Positions 24,564 to 32,349 of a DNA stretch of 64,000 nucleotides are shown here, piece after piece (the stretch's first letter is position 1; the number at the start of each line of letters is the position of its first letter). Both the position numbers and the translations under genes were made by a program. The notes below the pieces were generated by a model. It saw only the letters and a list, made by a program, of their open reading frames with translations. It searched no databases and was not told the DNA's origin. Source of the stretch: Sorangium cellulosum (lineage in GTDB: Bacteria; Myxococcota_A; Polyangia; Polyangiales; Polyangiaceae); NCBI RefSeq assembly GCF_004135735.1, contig NZ_CP012670.1:2790001-2854000 (forward strand). The letters run 5' to 3'.

Positions 24564-25818
24564 TCGAGAGCACGTCGTCGGCGATGATCTCCGCCGCCCG
24601 CGTGATGCCGGCGAGATCGACCGCGGCGCCGGTGCACTCGCCGAGCGCCCACACGCCGTCGCCGGCCCGGCCGCGCGCGTCGACCTTCACGGCGTACCCG
24701 GCGCGCGGATCCGGCGCGACGCTTGCGCCGGCCTGCGCGGCGACCTCGAACGCGGGCGCCGCCGGCGCCTCCACGGCGACCGCCACGACTCTCACGTCGC
24801 TCGTCGGGCTGTCGGGGCCGAACGGCGCCTCGCGCAGGCTCACGCTCTTCACCTGCGAGATCCCGTGCACCGCGGCGAGCGCGGCGAGCGGGACGCGCGC
24901 CGCGATGCGGTCGCCGAGGGCGCTCGCGAGCTCGTCGGCCCAGAAGCCCTCGCCGGCGAGCGCGACGGGGCCGGTCGGCTCGACCCCGTGGGCGAGCAGC
25001 CGGCAGAGCGCGCGCGCGGAGAAGACGCCGGGCAGATCGTTGTTCGGGACCGCCGCGACGCCGTCATGCGCCCCGGTGGCGAAGACCTTGGCGGGCGCCG
25101 TGATCACGGTCGCGCCGGCGTCCCCGGCGACCAGGATCTCGCCGAGGTAGACCCCGGCGGCCACGCGCCGCGAGAGCACGCGCACGCCGTCGAGCGGGTG
25201 CCGCGCGAGGAGCTCGGCCGCGCGCCGCGGCGCCCCGGCGAGCGATCCGGACGGCGCGAGCCCGTCGTCGATCAGCGCGACGCGGAGGCCCCGCGCCGAG
25301 AGCGCGGACGCCGCCGCCACGCCGGCGGGCCCCCCGCCGATCACCGCGGCGTCGACCTCGAGCCGCGCGGCGGGCTCGGGCGGGAGCGCCGCGCTCGGCA
25401 GCCGACCGAGCCCCGCGAGCTTGCGCGCGATCGACTGCATGACCCGCGACAGGCCGGGGACGCCGGCCATCAGGTGGTGGTGATCGATCCCCTGCGGGAA
25501 GAACCAGTCGGTGACCCGGAGCAGGTCCGCCTCCCGCGAGCCCACGACGTTCTGCGCCTCGATGCGCTCGCCGCCCGCCGCCGGGCGGAGGCAGGTCATC
25601 ACGTTGGGCACCCCGTCGACGCGCGCGAGGCAGCCGTCGCAGCCGCCGCGCAGGCAGGTCGGCGCGCGGGGGCGGTGCAGCTTCGGGCTGCGCGCGAGCG
25701 TCACGCGGCCGGACGCGACAAGCGCCACGGCGAGGGGCTCCCCCCGCTCCGCCGGGACGGCCGCTCCGTCGAGGGTGATGGTGACCGGATCCTGAAGCGC
25801 GCGGCCTCGCCGAAACAT
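24544..25818 (-). CDS. Fused [2Fe-2S] ferredoxin-FAD oxidoreductase (sarcosine oxidase alpha/HcnAB-like)
   Basis: The 424-residue product joins an N-terminal Fer2_4-type domain to a FAD/NAD(P)-binding module. Cys55, Cys60, Cys63 and Cys76 (TCLRGGCDGC...TC) form the cluster motif. The module has AAVIGGGPAGVAAASAL (about 155-172), FATGAHD and a final LGECTG motif. The layout is that of the N-terminal half of heterotetrameric sarcosine oxidase alpha, or HcnA plus HcnB, without the THF-binding half. The substrate is unknown and no partner subunit is adjacent. It is convergent with ccmB. Confidence 0.82.
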   Translation of the reverse strand: MFRRGRALQDPVTITLDGAAVPAERGEPLAVALVASGRVTLARSPKLHRPRAPTCLRGGCDGCLARVDGVPNVMTCLRPAAGGERIEAQNVVGSREADLLRVTDWFFPQGIDHHHLMAGVPGLSRVMQSIARKLAGLGRLPSAALPPEPAARLEVDAAVIGGGPAGVAAASALSARGLRVALIDDGLAPSGSLAGAPRRAAELLARHPLDGVRVLSRRVAAGVYLGEILVAGDAGATVITAPAKVFATGAHDGVAAVPNNDLPGVFSARALCRLLAHGVEPTGPVALAGEGFWADELASALGDRIAARVPLAALAAVHGISQVKSVSLREAPFGPDSPTSDVRVVAVAVEAPAAPAFEVAAQAGASVAPDPRAGYAVKVDARGRAGDGVWALGECTGAAVDLAGITRAAEIIADDVLSTRGAAP

Positions 25819-25910
25819 GGGCGGACGCTAGCAGACACGCGCCGGAGCGGTCGCTTGGAGATCGTGGAGAAGGTGTCCTCCGCTTCGCGCGCTGATCTAT
25901 GCTGTGCTCG

Positions 25911-26528
25911 ATGCGCCTCGGCGTCCTCGGCCCTGCACAGGGTGATCTGCCCGCGCTCGCTCGCGGCGCGCAGCGACTGCTCGACGAGGGGCACGCCGAG
26001 CGGGTCCTCTACGTCGCCGAGGACGACGCGCTCGACCGGGTCGTCGAGGGCTGGGCGCAGCGCCTGGTCGGCGCGGACCCCACGGAGGGCGCCGCCTTCG
26101 CGCGGGCCCTTCGGTGCGCGGCCGCGACGCCTGCGGAGATCGACGCCTTCGTGGCGTCCGAGCGGGCGCGGCTGCGCCTCAGGCTGCTGAGGAGCCTCCC
26201 GCCGGGCCAGCGCACGATCGAGATCTTGGACGGGCGCGTGGCGCTGTTCGTGTTCGACAAGGCGGCGCTCGACGAGGAGGACGTCGTGGCGGCGTCCCTC
26301 CTCGTCTTCGGCAAGAGCTCGGAGCCGCTCATCCAGCGGGTCGGCGCGCGGACGTTCTTCTCTCCCGGGCCGATCGGCCTCGAGGGCGGCGCGGCGCTCC
26401 TCGACGACGGGCAGGGCGGGGTGCGGATCGAGGTGATGAACGCGCGCGGCGCGGTGACCGCGCGCGAGATCGTCGGCCCCGCTGCGGTGGGCCCCAGGAT
26501 GAGGGTTCAAGGTGGCTCGCACGGCTGA
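25911..26528 (+). CDS. Hypothetical protein preceding nadD
   Basis: The 205-residue soluble protein starts at ATG 25911 (25899 possible). It opens with MRLGVLGPAQGDLPAL, which could be a Rossmann-like first strand, followed by an Ala/Arg-rich helical stretch and a beta-rich end. No family was recognised. It overlaps nadD by 17 bases, so it belongs to the nadD operon and may share regulation with NAD synthesis. Confidence 0.75.
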   Translation: MRLGVLGPAQGDLPALARGAQRLLDEGHAERVLYVAEDDALDRVVEGWAQRLVGADPTEGAAFARALRCAAATPAEIDAFVASERARLRLRLLRSLPPGQRTIEILDGRVALFVFDKAALDEEDVVAASLLVFGKSSEPLIQRVGARTFFSPGPIGLEGGAALLDDGQGGVRIEVMNARGAVTAREIVGPAAVGPRMRVQGGSHG

Positions 26529-27174
26529 GGAGCACGCGGGCGCGCCGCGCGGGCGCGCGCCGGACGCGCGCCGCGTCGCCGTCTTCGGCGGCAGCTTCAA
26601 CCCGCCCCACGTGGCGCACGTGCTCGCGGCGACGTACGCGCTCTCCGTCGCGCCGATCGACGAGGTGCTCGTCGTCCCCGTCTACCGCCACCCCTTCTCC
26701 AAGGAGCTCGTGCCGTTCGAGCATCGCCTGGCCATGTGCCAGCTCGCGCTCGGCTGGCTCCCGCGCGTGTCGGTGTCGGCGGTCGAGCGCGATCTGGGCG
26801 GCGAGAGCCTCACGCTGCGCACGCTGGAGCACCTCGCCGCGGCGCACCCGCGCTGGGCGATGCGGCTGCTCGTCGGCGCCGACGTGCTCCCCGACCTGCC
26901 GAGGTGGCACCGCTTCGATCGCATCGCGCAGCTCGCGCCGCCGATCGTCCTGGGGCGCTCCGGCTTCGCCGCGTCGGCCGCGGAGGATCTCGAGGGGGCC
27001 GCCGCGTACGCCCGCCCCGGCCTGCGCGCCGCGGACGTGCGGCTCCCGCAGATCTCGAGCAGCGACATCCGCCGGGCGTTCGCGGCGGGCGATCTGGACG
27101 CCGTGCGCCAGCGCGTGCCGAGCGCCGTGCTCGACTACGTGCTCGCGCGCGGCCTGTACGGGAGCGGCCAATGA
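26512..27174 (+). CDS. nadD: Nicotinate-nucleotide adenylyltransferase
   Basis: GTG 26512 gives 220 residues. GGSFNPPHVAH is the nucleotidyltransferase (T/H)xGH-type motif; RHPFSKELVPFEHRLAMC and ISSSDIRRAF are standard NadD signatures. The enzyme transfers AMP from ATP to nicotinate mononucleotide in NAD synthesis. It overlaps the upstream gene by 17 bases and the downstream gene by 4 (ATGA). Confidence 0.95.
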   Translation: MARTAEEHAGAPRGRAPDARRVAVFGGSFNPPHVAHVLAATYALSVAPIDEVLVVPVYRHPFSKELVPFEHRLAMCQLALGWLPRVSVSAVERDLGGESLTLRTLEHLAAAHPRWAMRLLVGADVLPDLPRWHRFDRIAQLAPPIVLGRSGFAASAAEDLEGAAAYARPGLRAADVRLPQISSSDIRRAFAAGDLDAVRQRVPSAVLDYVLARGLYGSGQ

Positions 27175-28055
27175 GCGCGCGGGCGAGCGCGCGCCGGCCG
27201 CGCGCGCGCCGCGAGGGCGGCGCCGGGCTCGACGTGTTCATCTACGGCGGCGGCAAGGTGGGCCGCGGGCTCGCGCGCGCGATCCGCGACGCGGGGCTGT
27301 CCGTCACCCTCAGGGCCGCGCGGGACGGGCTGCCCGAGGAGCGCATCGACGCGGATCTGGTGATCCTCGCGGTGCGCGATCGCGACATCGCGCCGTGCGC
27401 CGAGGCGCTGCGCGACCGGGCGCTCGTCGGCCACCGGGACGTCGCGGTGGTGCACTGCGCCGGCGCGCTCGGGCCGGAGGCGCTCGAGGCGGTGCGGAGC
27501 GACCGCGTCGCGGTCGCGCAGATGCACCCGATGATCTCGTTCGCCTCGCCCTCGTTCGCGCCCTCGCTCGCGCGCGGTCAGCTGCACGTCGACGGCGATC
27601 CCGCCGCCGTGCGCGCCGCGCGCTCGCTCGGAGCGCGCCTCGGGATGACCCCGCGCACGCTCCCCGGCCTCGACCGGGTCGCCTACCACGCCGCGGCGGG
27701 CCTCGTCGCCAACGGCGCCGCCGCGCTCGCCGCCGGCGGGATCGATCTGCTCGAGCGCGCGGGCGTCGATCGAACGACCGCCGCCCAGATGCTCGGCCCG
27801 CTGCTCCGCACGGTCGCGGACAACGTCGAGGCGCTCGGCGTGCCCGATGCGCTCACGGGGCCGGTGCGGCGCGGCGACGCGACCGCCGTCGCGCGGCACC
27901 TCGAGACGCTGCGCCGGCTCGCGCCGCACCTCGTGCCCTTCTACGTGGCCGCCGGCGCGACGCAGCTCCCGCTGGCCCGCGCCCTGGGCGAAGCCCCCCC
28001 GGCCGCGTTCGACGCCATCCAGCAGTTGCTGGACGGAATCAAGCATCGTGGTTGA
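27171..28055 (+). CDS. Rossmann-like/DUF2520-type oxidoreductase
   Basis: ATG 27171 overlaps the nadD stop in ATGA; the product has 294 residues. After a basic tail, FIYGGGKVGRGLARAI (about 20-36) is a dinucleotide-binding motif. DLVILAVRDRDI, VHCAGAL and MHPMISF match the Rossmann-like plus DUF2520 architecture, related to NADP-dependent ketopantoate or F420 reductases. The C-terminal half is helical. The substrate is unknown. Translational coupling to nadD suggests expression together with NAD(P) supply. Confidence 0.85.
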   Translation: MSARASARRPRARREGGAGLDVFIYGGGKVGRGLARAIRDAGLSVTLRAARDGLPEERIDADLVILAVRDRDIAPCAEALRDRALVGHRDVAVVHCAGALGPEALEAVRSDRVAVAQMHPMISFASPSFAPSLARGQLHVDGDPAAVRAARSLGARLGMTPRTLPGLDRVAYHAAAGLVANGAAALAAGGIDLLERAGVDRTTAAQMLGPLLRTVADNVEALGVPDALTGPVRRGDATAVARHLETLRRLAPHLVPFYVAAGATQLPLARALGEAPPAAFDAIQQLLDGIKHRG

Positions 28056-28087
28056 AAATTTCTTGTGACACCGCATGCGGCGGCGTG

Positions 28088-31000
28088 ATGAGCCCGGGGG
28101 AGCGACGGCGGGATCCGTTGATGCGAGGTTCAGCGCGGAGGTACGCTTCTCGTGCCTTGGGATCGGTTGCCGCAGCCTGCGCTTCATCTGCCACAACGAG
28201 CGAGGCCGGAAGTTTCCGGGAGCTCGATGAGCGCGTCCGTGAAGCCGCGTCGCGTGGGGTGTTCCACGTCCATGGACGGCGGCAGGTCCTGGACGCCGTT
28301 TGCTCCCACCTCGCGCGGCGCGCGCGGGGCGTGGGGCGCTCGCTGATCTCGGCCGCGCACGCCGCGGATCGGGATCCCTGGCGCGAGCTCGCGCTGCGCT
28401 GCGGGGTCGCCTCCGCGAACCCGACGGCGGCCGCGCAGGGGATCAGCGCCGTCGCGCAGGGCGCGATCCTGCTCGTCTCCGAGGGGGAGCCGACGGCCTG
28501 GGGCGGCCTCGTGCTGGAGGAGCTCTCGCGCCTCATCGCGGAGGGCTCGAGCGCCGCGCTCGTCGTCGTGTGCAGCGACGTGGCGGTGCGGCCGTGGACG
28601 CGCGCGCTCACGATCGACGCGGTGGCCTCGCCGGAGGACCTGCACCTCTTCTGGGAGGCGGCCGCCGCGGACGCGGAGCGCCGGGTGGTCGCGAGGCTAG
28701 AGCGGCTCGACGCGCTCGAGGGCTGGTGCGCCGCCGCGCTGTCGACGCCCTCCGAGCCGCGCCCCGCGCGGCCGCCGCCGAGCCGCGCGGCCAGTCGGCT
28801 GCTCGATCGGCTCGCGCTGAGCCAGCGGCCCTGGCCGTCGGCGCAGGTCGATCTCCTGCTCTCGTGGGGGGCGGCGCAGGAGCTCGGGGCGATCGCGGGC
28901 AAGGGAGCGCTCGACGAGCTCTCCGGGCTCGGCTTGATCGACGTCGACGATCGCGGGTGGGTGGCGGCGCGGCGCGCGGCCGTCGACCCGGTCGGCGTCG
29001 ATCCCGAGGACGCGCGCGCGGTCGCGGAGGCGCTCGAGGAGCTGTCGGCCGATCCGTGGAGCGCCTCGCGCGCGAGCGAGCTGTTCGCCTCGCTGGGTCA
29101 GGCGGACCGCGCCGAGGCGGCGGCGATGCGGGCGATCTCCTCGGTCGGCGAGCCCTCGGCGCGCGCCGATTTCTGGCAGCGCTGGGCCCGATCGATGCGC
29201 GCGCTGCCCGGCGCGCCCTCGGGCGAGCGGCAGCTCCGCGCCGCGGAGCTCGCGCTCCGGCTCGGCGACGTCGAGTTCGCGATCGACTTCTCCTCCTCGG
29301 CGCTGCGGGAGCGGGAGTCGTTCGCCGCGCTCCTCGTGCACGGCCGCGCGACGAGCGCGCGCGGCGATCTGACGACGGCCGCGATGGTGCTGTCGCGCGC
29401 GCTCTCGCTCGCGGGCGCGCCCGCGGAGCGGTCGCGCGGCGCCGTCGAGATGGCGGAGCTCTGCTGCAAGACGGGCGATCTCGCGGCGGCGAGGGAGCAC
29501 GCGGAGGCGGGCCTCGCCTGCGCGGGCGAGCTCGCGACGCGCCTCTTGGCCCGCAACGTCCTCGGCAAGCTCCTCCTCTCGCGGCAGGCGTGGTCCGAGG
29601 CGGAGCGGCACTTCGCGGCCGACGCGTGGGAGGCGGCGCGCGGCGGCGAGCTCGTGAGCGAGCTGCGCGCCCGCCTGAACCGCGCGATCGCGCTGCTCTC
29701 CAGCGGCCGGCTCGACGAGGCGCGCTCGATGCTCGAGGGGGTGCTCGAGGACGGCGAGCGGCGCGGCGAGCGCGCGGCGACCGGCTACGCGCTCACGAAC
29801 CTCGCGGTGATCGCGCACCTGAAGCACGAGTACCCGGAGGCCCTGCGGCTCTTCGAGCGCTCGATCGACATCTTCCGCGAGATCGGGGACAAGGTCACCC
29901 TCGTCAACCTCATCGCGAACCTCGCGGAGCTCCGCCTGCAGCTCGGGTTGATCGAGGAGGCCGAGCAGGCGCTCGCGTTCGCGCGGAAGGTCTGCGGTCC
30001 GGTCGTCCCCGGCGTGTGGATCTCGCACGTGGCCTACGTCGCGGCGCAGATCCACCTCGAGTGCGGCCGCACCCACGACGCCTGGTCCGAGCTCAGCGCC
30101 GCCTTCGCGCACGGCGCCGGCCCGAAGCTCGGCGAGTGCCACGCCCTCGCCGCGCGCATCGCGCTGGAGGACGGCGATCTCTTCCAGGCCGCGCAGATGC
30201 TCGAGAAGGCCCGCGCCGAGGCGAGATCGGATCGGCACCGCGCCGAGGTCGCCCTCCTCGAGGCGATGCGCGCTCGCGCCGCCGGCGAGCCGTTCGGGCC
30301 GATCGCCGCGGAGGCGCTCGCGCTGGCGCGGCAGGCCCACGCGCGCGAGCGCGCCCTGGAGGCGCACGTCCTGCTCCACCACGCGCCCTCGTCCGGGGAG
30401 CGGCCGCCGCGCGCGCCGGAGGACGACCCGGGGGCGGCGAGCTCGCACCTCGAGGCGGCGATCGCGCTGCGGGATCGCATCGCCGCGTCGCTCCCTCCCG
30501 AGGTCGCGCGCAGGTTCCTCTCGCGCCGGAGCTTCGCGGAGCTCGCGCGGCTGGAGGCGTGCGCGCGCGGGGCCGTCGAGGCGGAGCCGAGGGGCTGCGC
30601 GCTCTGCGGGGCGAGCGCGTGCGCGGGGTGCGCGAGGGCGTCGGTCCGCCCTCTCAGGACGCCCGTCGCGGCCCCGGCGCTCGAGCGGATGGTGGGGACG
30701 GCCCCCGCGCTGCTCAGCCTCATCCACCAGATCGAGAAGGTCGGCGCGAGCGACGCGACCGTGCTGATCCACGGCGAGAGCGGGACCGGGAAGGAGCTCG
30801 TCGCCGAGGCGATCCACGAGGTGAGCGCGCGGCGGATGGGCCCGCTGGTCAAGGTCAACTGCGCCGCCCTGGTCGAGACGCTGCTGCTCTCGGAGCTGTT
30901 CGGGCACGAGAAGGGGGCGTTCACCGGGGCGGCGTCGCGCCGTCGCGGGCGCTTCGAGCTCGCCGAGGGCGGGACGCTCTTCCTCGACGAGATCGGGGAC

Positions 31001-31792
31001 ATCTCGCCGCGCACGCAGGTCGCGCTGCTCCGTGTCCTGCAGGACAGGACCTTCGAGCGGGTCGGGGGGGTCACCCCGCTGCGCGCGAACGTCCGCATCC
31101 TCTGCGCCACCCATCGCGACCTGCGCGCGATGGTCTCCCGGGGCGAGTTCCGGGAGGATCTCTACTATCGCCTCCGGCAGGTCGTCCTGGAGGTCCCTGC
31201 GCTCCGGCAGCGGCCGCGCGATCTGCCGGTGATCGCGGCCTCGATCCTGGAGCGGATCGCCGCGGAGCGCGGCGCGCCGCCGAAGCGCCTGTCCAGCAGG
31301 GCGGTCGCGGCCCTGTCGCAGCACACCTGGCCCGGCAACGTGCGCGAGCTCGAGAACGCGCTGCGCGCCGCGGCGATCTTCGCGGACGGCGAGGTGATCG
31401 ATCTCGAGGACCTCACGACGAACGTGGAGGGCCTGCGCGGCCTCGACGCCGCGGGACCGTCGAGCGCCCCGGCCACGCCGAGGACGGGCACGTCGCCTGC
31501 TCCCGAGCTCGCCAGCATGGCTCGCGCCCTGGCGCCCGAGCGGCCGGCGCTGGAGGGGCAGCCCGCGCCGGCGCTCGCGGATCGCACGCCGCTGGAGCTC
31601 GCGTATGCGCATGTCCGAGGAGGCGTCAGCCTGAGCGACATGAAGCGCGAGCTCGAGCGCGAGTGCATCTCCAGGGCGCTGGACGAAAGTCGTGGCAACA
31701 TCACGCGCGCCGCCGTGCTCCTGGGCATGAAGCGGCCGCGCCTCTCTCAGCTTGTGAAGCAGTATGGCTTTGGTGGGACGTCGGAGGATTGA
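28088..31792 (+). CDS. Sigma-54-dependent activator with TPR sensor region
   Basis: About 1234 residues (ATG 28121 is an alternative start). The N-terminal 320 residues resemble a STAND/AAA input module but show no Walker A. TPR-like helices fill about 330-800. A Cys cluster CALCGASACAGC (about 837-848) precedes the AAA+ domain: GESGTGKE Walker A (about 896), GAFTGA sigma-54 contact loop (about 943), LFLDEIGD Walker B and WPGNVRELEN. A Fis-type helix-turn-helix ends the protein (NITRAAVLLGMKRPRLSQL). There is no receiver domain, so control is probably by ligand or partner protein through the TPRs. Confidence 0.88.
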   Translation: MSPGERRRDPLMRGSARRYASRALGSVAAACASSATTSEAGSFRELDERVREAASRGVFHVHGRRQVLDAVCSHLARRARGVGRSLISAAHAADRDPWRELALRCGVASANPTAAAQGISAVAQGAILLVSEGEPTAWGGLVLEELSRLIAEGSSAALVVVCSDVAVRPWTRALTIDAVASPEDLHLFWEAAAADAERRVVARLERLDALEGWCAAALSTPSEPRPARPPPSRAASRLLDRLALSQRPWPSAQVDLLLSWGAAQELGAIAGKGALDELSGLGLIDVDDRGWVAARRAAVDPVGVDPEDARAVAEALEELSADPWSASRASELFASLGQADRAEAAAMRAISSVGEPSARADFWQRWARSMRALPGAPSGERQLRAAELALRLGDVEFAIDFSSSALRERESFAALLVHGRATSARGDLTTAAMVLSRALSLAGAPAERSRGAVEMAELCCKTGDLAAAREHAEAGLACAGELATRLLARNVLGKLLLSRQAWSEAERHFAADAWEAARGGELVSELRARLNRAIALLSSGRLDEARSMLEGVLEDGERRGERAATGYALTNLAVIAHLKHEYPEALRLFERSIDIFREIGDKVTLVNLIANLAELRLQLGLIEEAEQALAFARKVCGPVVPGVWISHVAYVAAQIHLECGRTHDAWSELSAAFAHGAGPKLGECHALAARIALEDGDLFQAAQMLEKARAEARSDRHRAEVALLEAMRARAAGEPFGPIAAEALALARQAHARERALEAHVLLHHAPSSGERPPRAPEDDPGAASSHLEAAIALRDRIAASLPPEVARRFLSRRSFAELARLEACARGAVEAEPRGCALCGASACAGCARASVRPLRTPVAAPALERMVGTAPALLSLIHQIEKVGASDATVLIHGESGTGKELVAEAIHEVSARRMGPLVKVNCAALVETLLLSELFGHEKGAFTGAASRRRGRFELAEGGTLFLDEIGDISPRTQVALLRVLQDRTFERVGGVTPLRANVRILCATHRDLRAMVSRGEFREDLYYRLRQVVLEVPALRQRPRDLPVIAASILERIAAERGAPPKRLSSRAVAALSQHTWPGNVRELENALRAAAIFADGEVIDLEDLTTNVEGLRGLDAAGPSSAPATPRTGTSPAPELASMARALAPERPALEGQPAPALADRTPLELAYAHVRGGVSLSDMKRELERECISRALDESRGNITRAAVLLGMKRPRLSQLVKQYGFGGTSED

Positions 31793-31795
31793 GTG

Positions 31796-32197
31796 ATGCG
31801 AGGTTGCTGGAGGACATGGCGGTTCGGGGGCCTCACGCTTGCGCTGTCGGCGCCTCTGCTGCTCGCGGGGTGTGCGATCGCGTCGGGGGAGCTCGACGAG
31901 CAGGGGGAGGAGGCGTGGAGCGACCTCGATCCGATGGCCTCCGAGGCGGCGCCCGGGTGGGACGCTGACGGGGTCGACGTCGGGCACGACGTCGAGGCCT
32001 CCGTCCGCGAGCTCGCCGAGCCTGCGCCGCTCGATCTGCGCGACGCCGTGCGCCCCTCGAGCGACGACGAGCGCGCGAGGACGGAGATCTACGCGCGCTC
32101 CGAGGACGGACAGATGCCGGAGCCGCTCCCCTGGCGCCCCCACGGGTCCGCGCAGGGTCGCGATCAGCCCCCGTCCGAGGGCGACGGAGCGCGCTGA
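31796..32197 (+). CDS. Small acidic lipoprotein
   Basis: ATG 31796 lies seven bases after GGAGGA, and the gene starts 3 bases past the stop of the sigma-54 activator, so the two are coupled. The 133-residue product has a lipoprotein signal (LLAGC, lipid Cys 26) and an Asp/Glu-rich remainder without predicted fold. Function is unknown; proximity to the activator and the histidine kinase suggests an envelope-signalling link. The stop codon is in the first of several 24-bp repeats. Confidence 0.75.
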   Translation: MRGCWRTWRFGGLTLALSAPLLLAGCAIASGELDEQGEEAWSDLDPMASEAAPGWDADGVDVGHDVEASVRELAEPAPLDLRDAVRPSSDDERARTEIYARSEDGQMPEPLPWRPHGSAQGRDQPPSEGDGAR

Positions 32198-32268
32198 TCC
32201 GAGTGCGACGGAGCGCGCTGAGCCAGGCGACGAGGCGCGCTCGGCGGGGAGCGGCGGAGCGCGCTGAG
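32175..32268. repeat. 24-bp tandem repeats spanning a stop codon
   Basis: Copy 1 (32175-32198) holds the last codons (EGDGAR) and TGA of the small lipoprotein gene. Copy 2 (32199-32222) matches at 22 of 24 positions. Copies 3 (about 32223-32244) and 4 (about 32245-32268) are more degenerate, but copy 4 again ends GAGCGCGCTGAG. Confidence 0.85.
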
Positions 32269-32349
32269 CCGTCGTCCCGGCGCGGCGCGGCGCCGCGGCC
32301 CCGACGCGTTTTGCCGCAGCGGCGCGGTGCTCCGCGGTAGCCTTCGGGC

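Noticed and set aside
26114..28087. Upstream extension of the sigma-54 activator
   Set aside because: It overlaps nadD and the DUF2520 gene in another frame; no homology-like sequence appears before about 28088.
28697..32143. 1148-codon open frame on the minus strand
   Set aside because: It is antisense to the sigma-54 activator gene, has an Arg/Glu/Ala-biased translation with no domain, and is typical of high-G+C shadow frames. The same applies to long frames at 9639-13607, 32164-35871 and 59635-62625.
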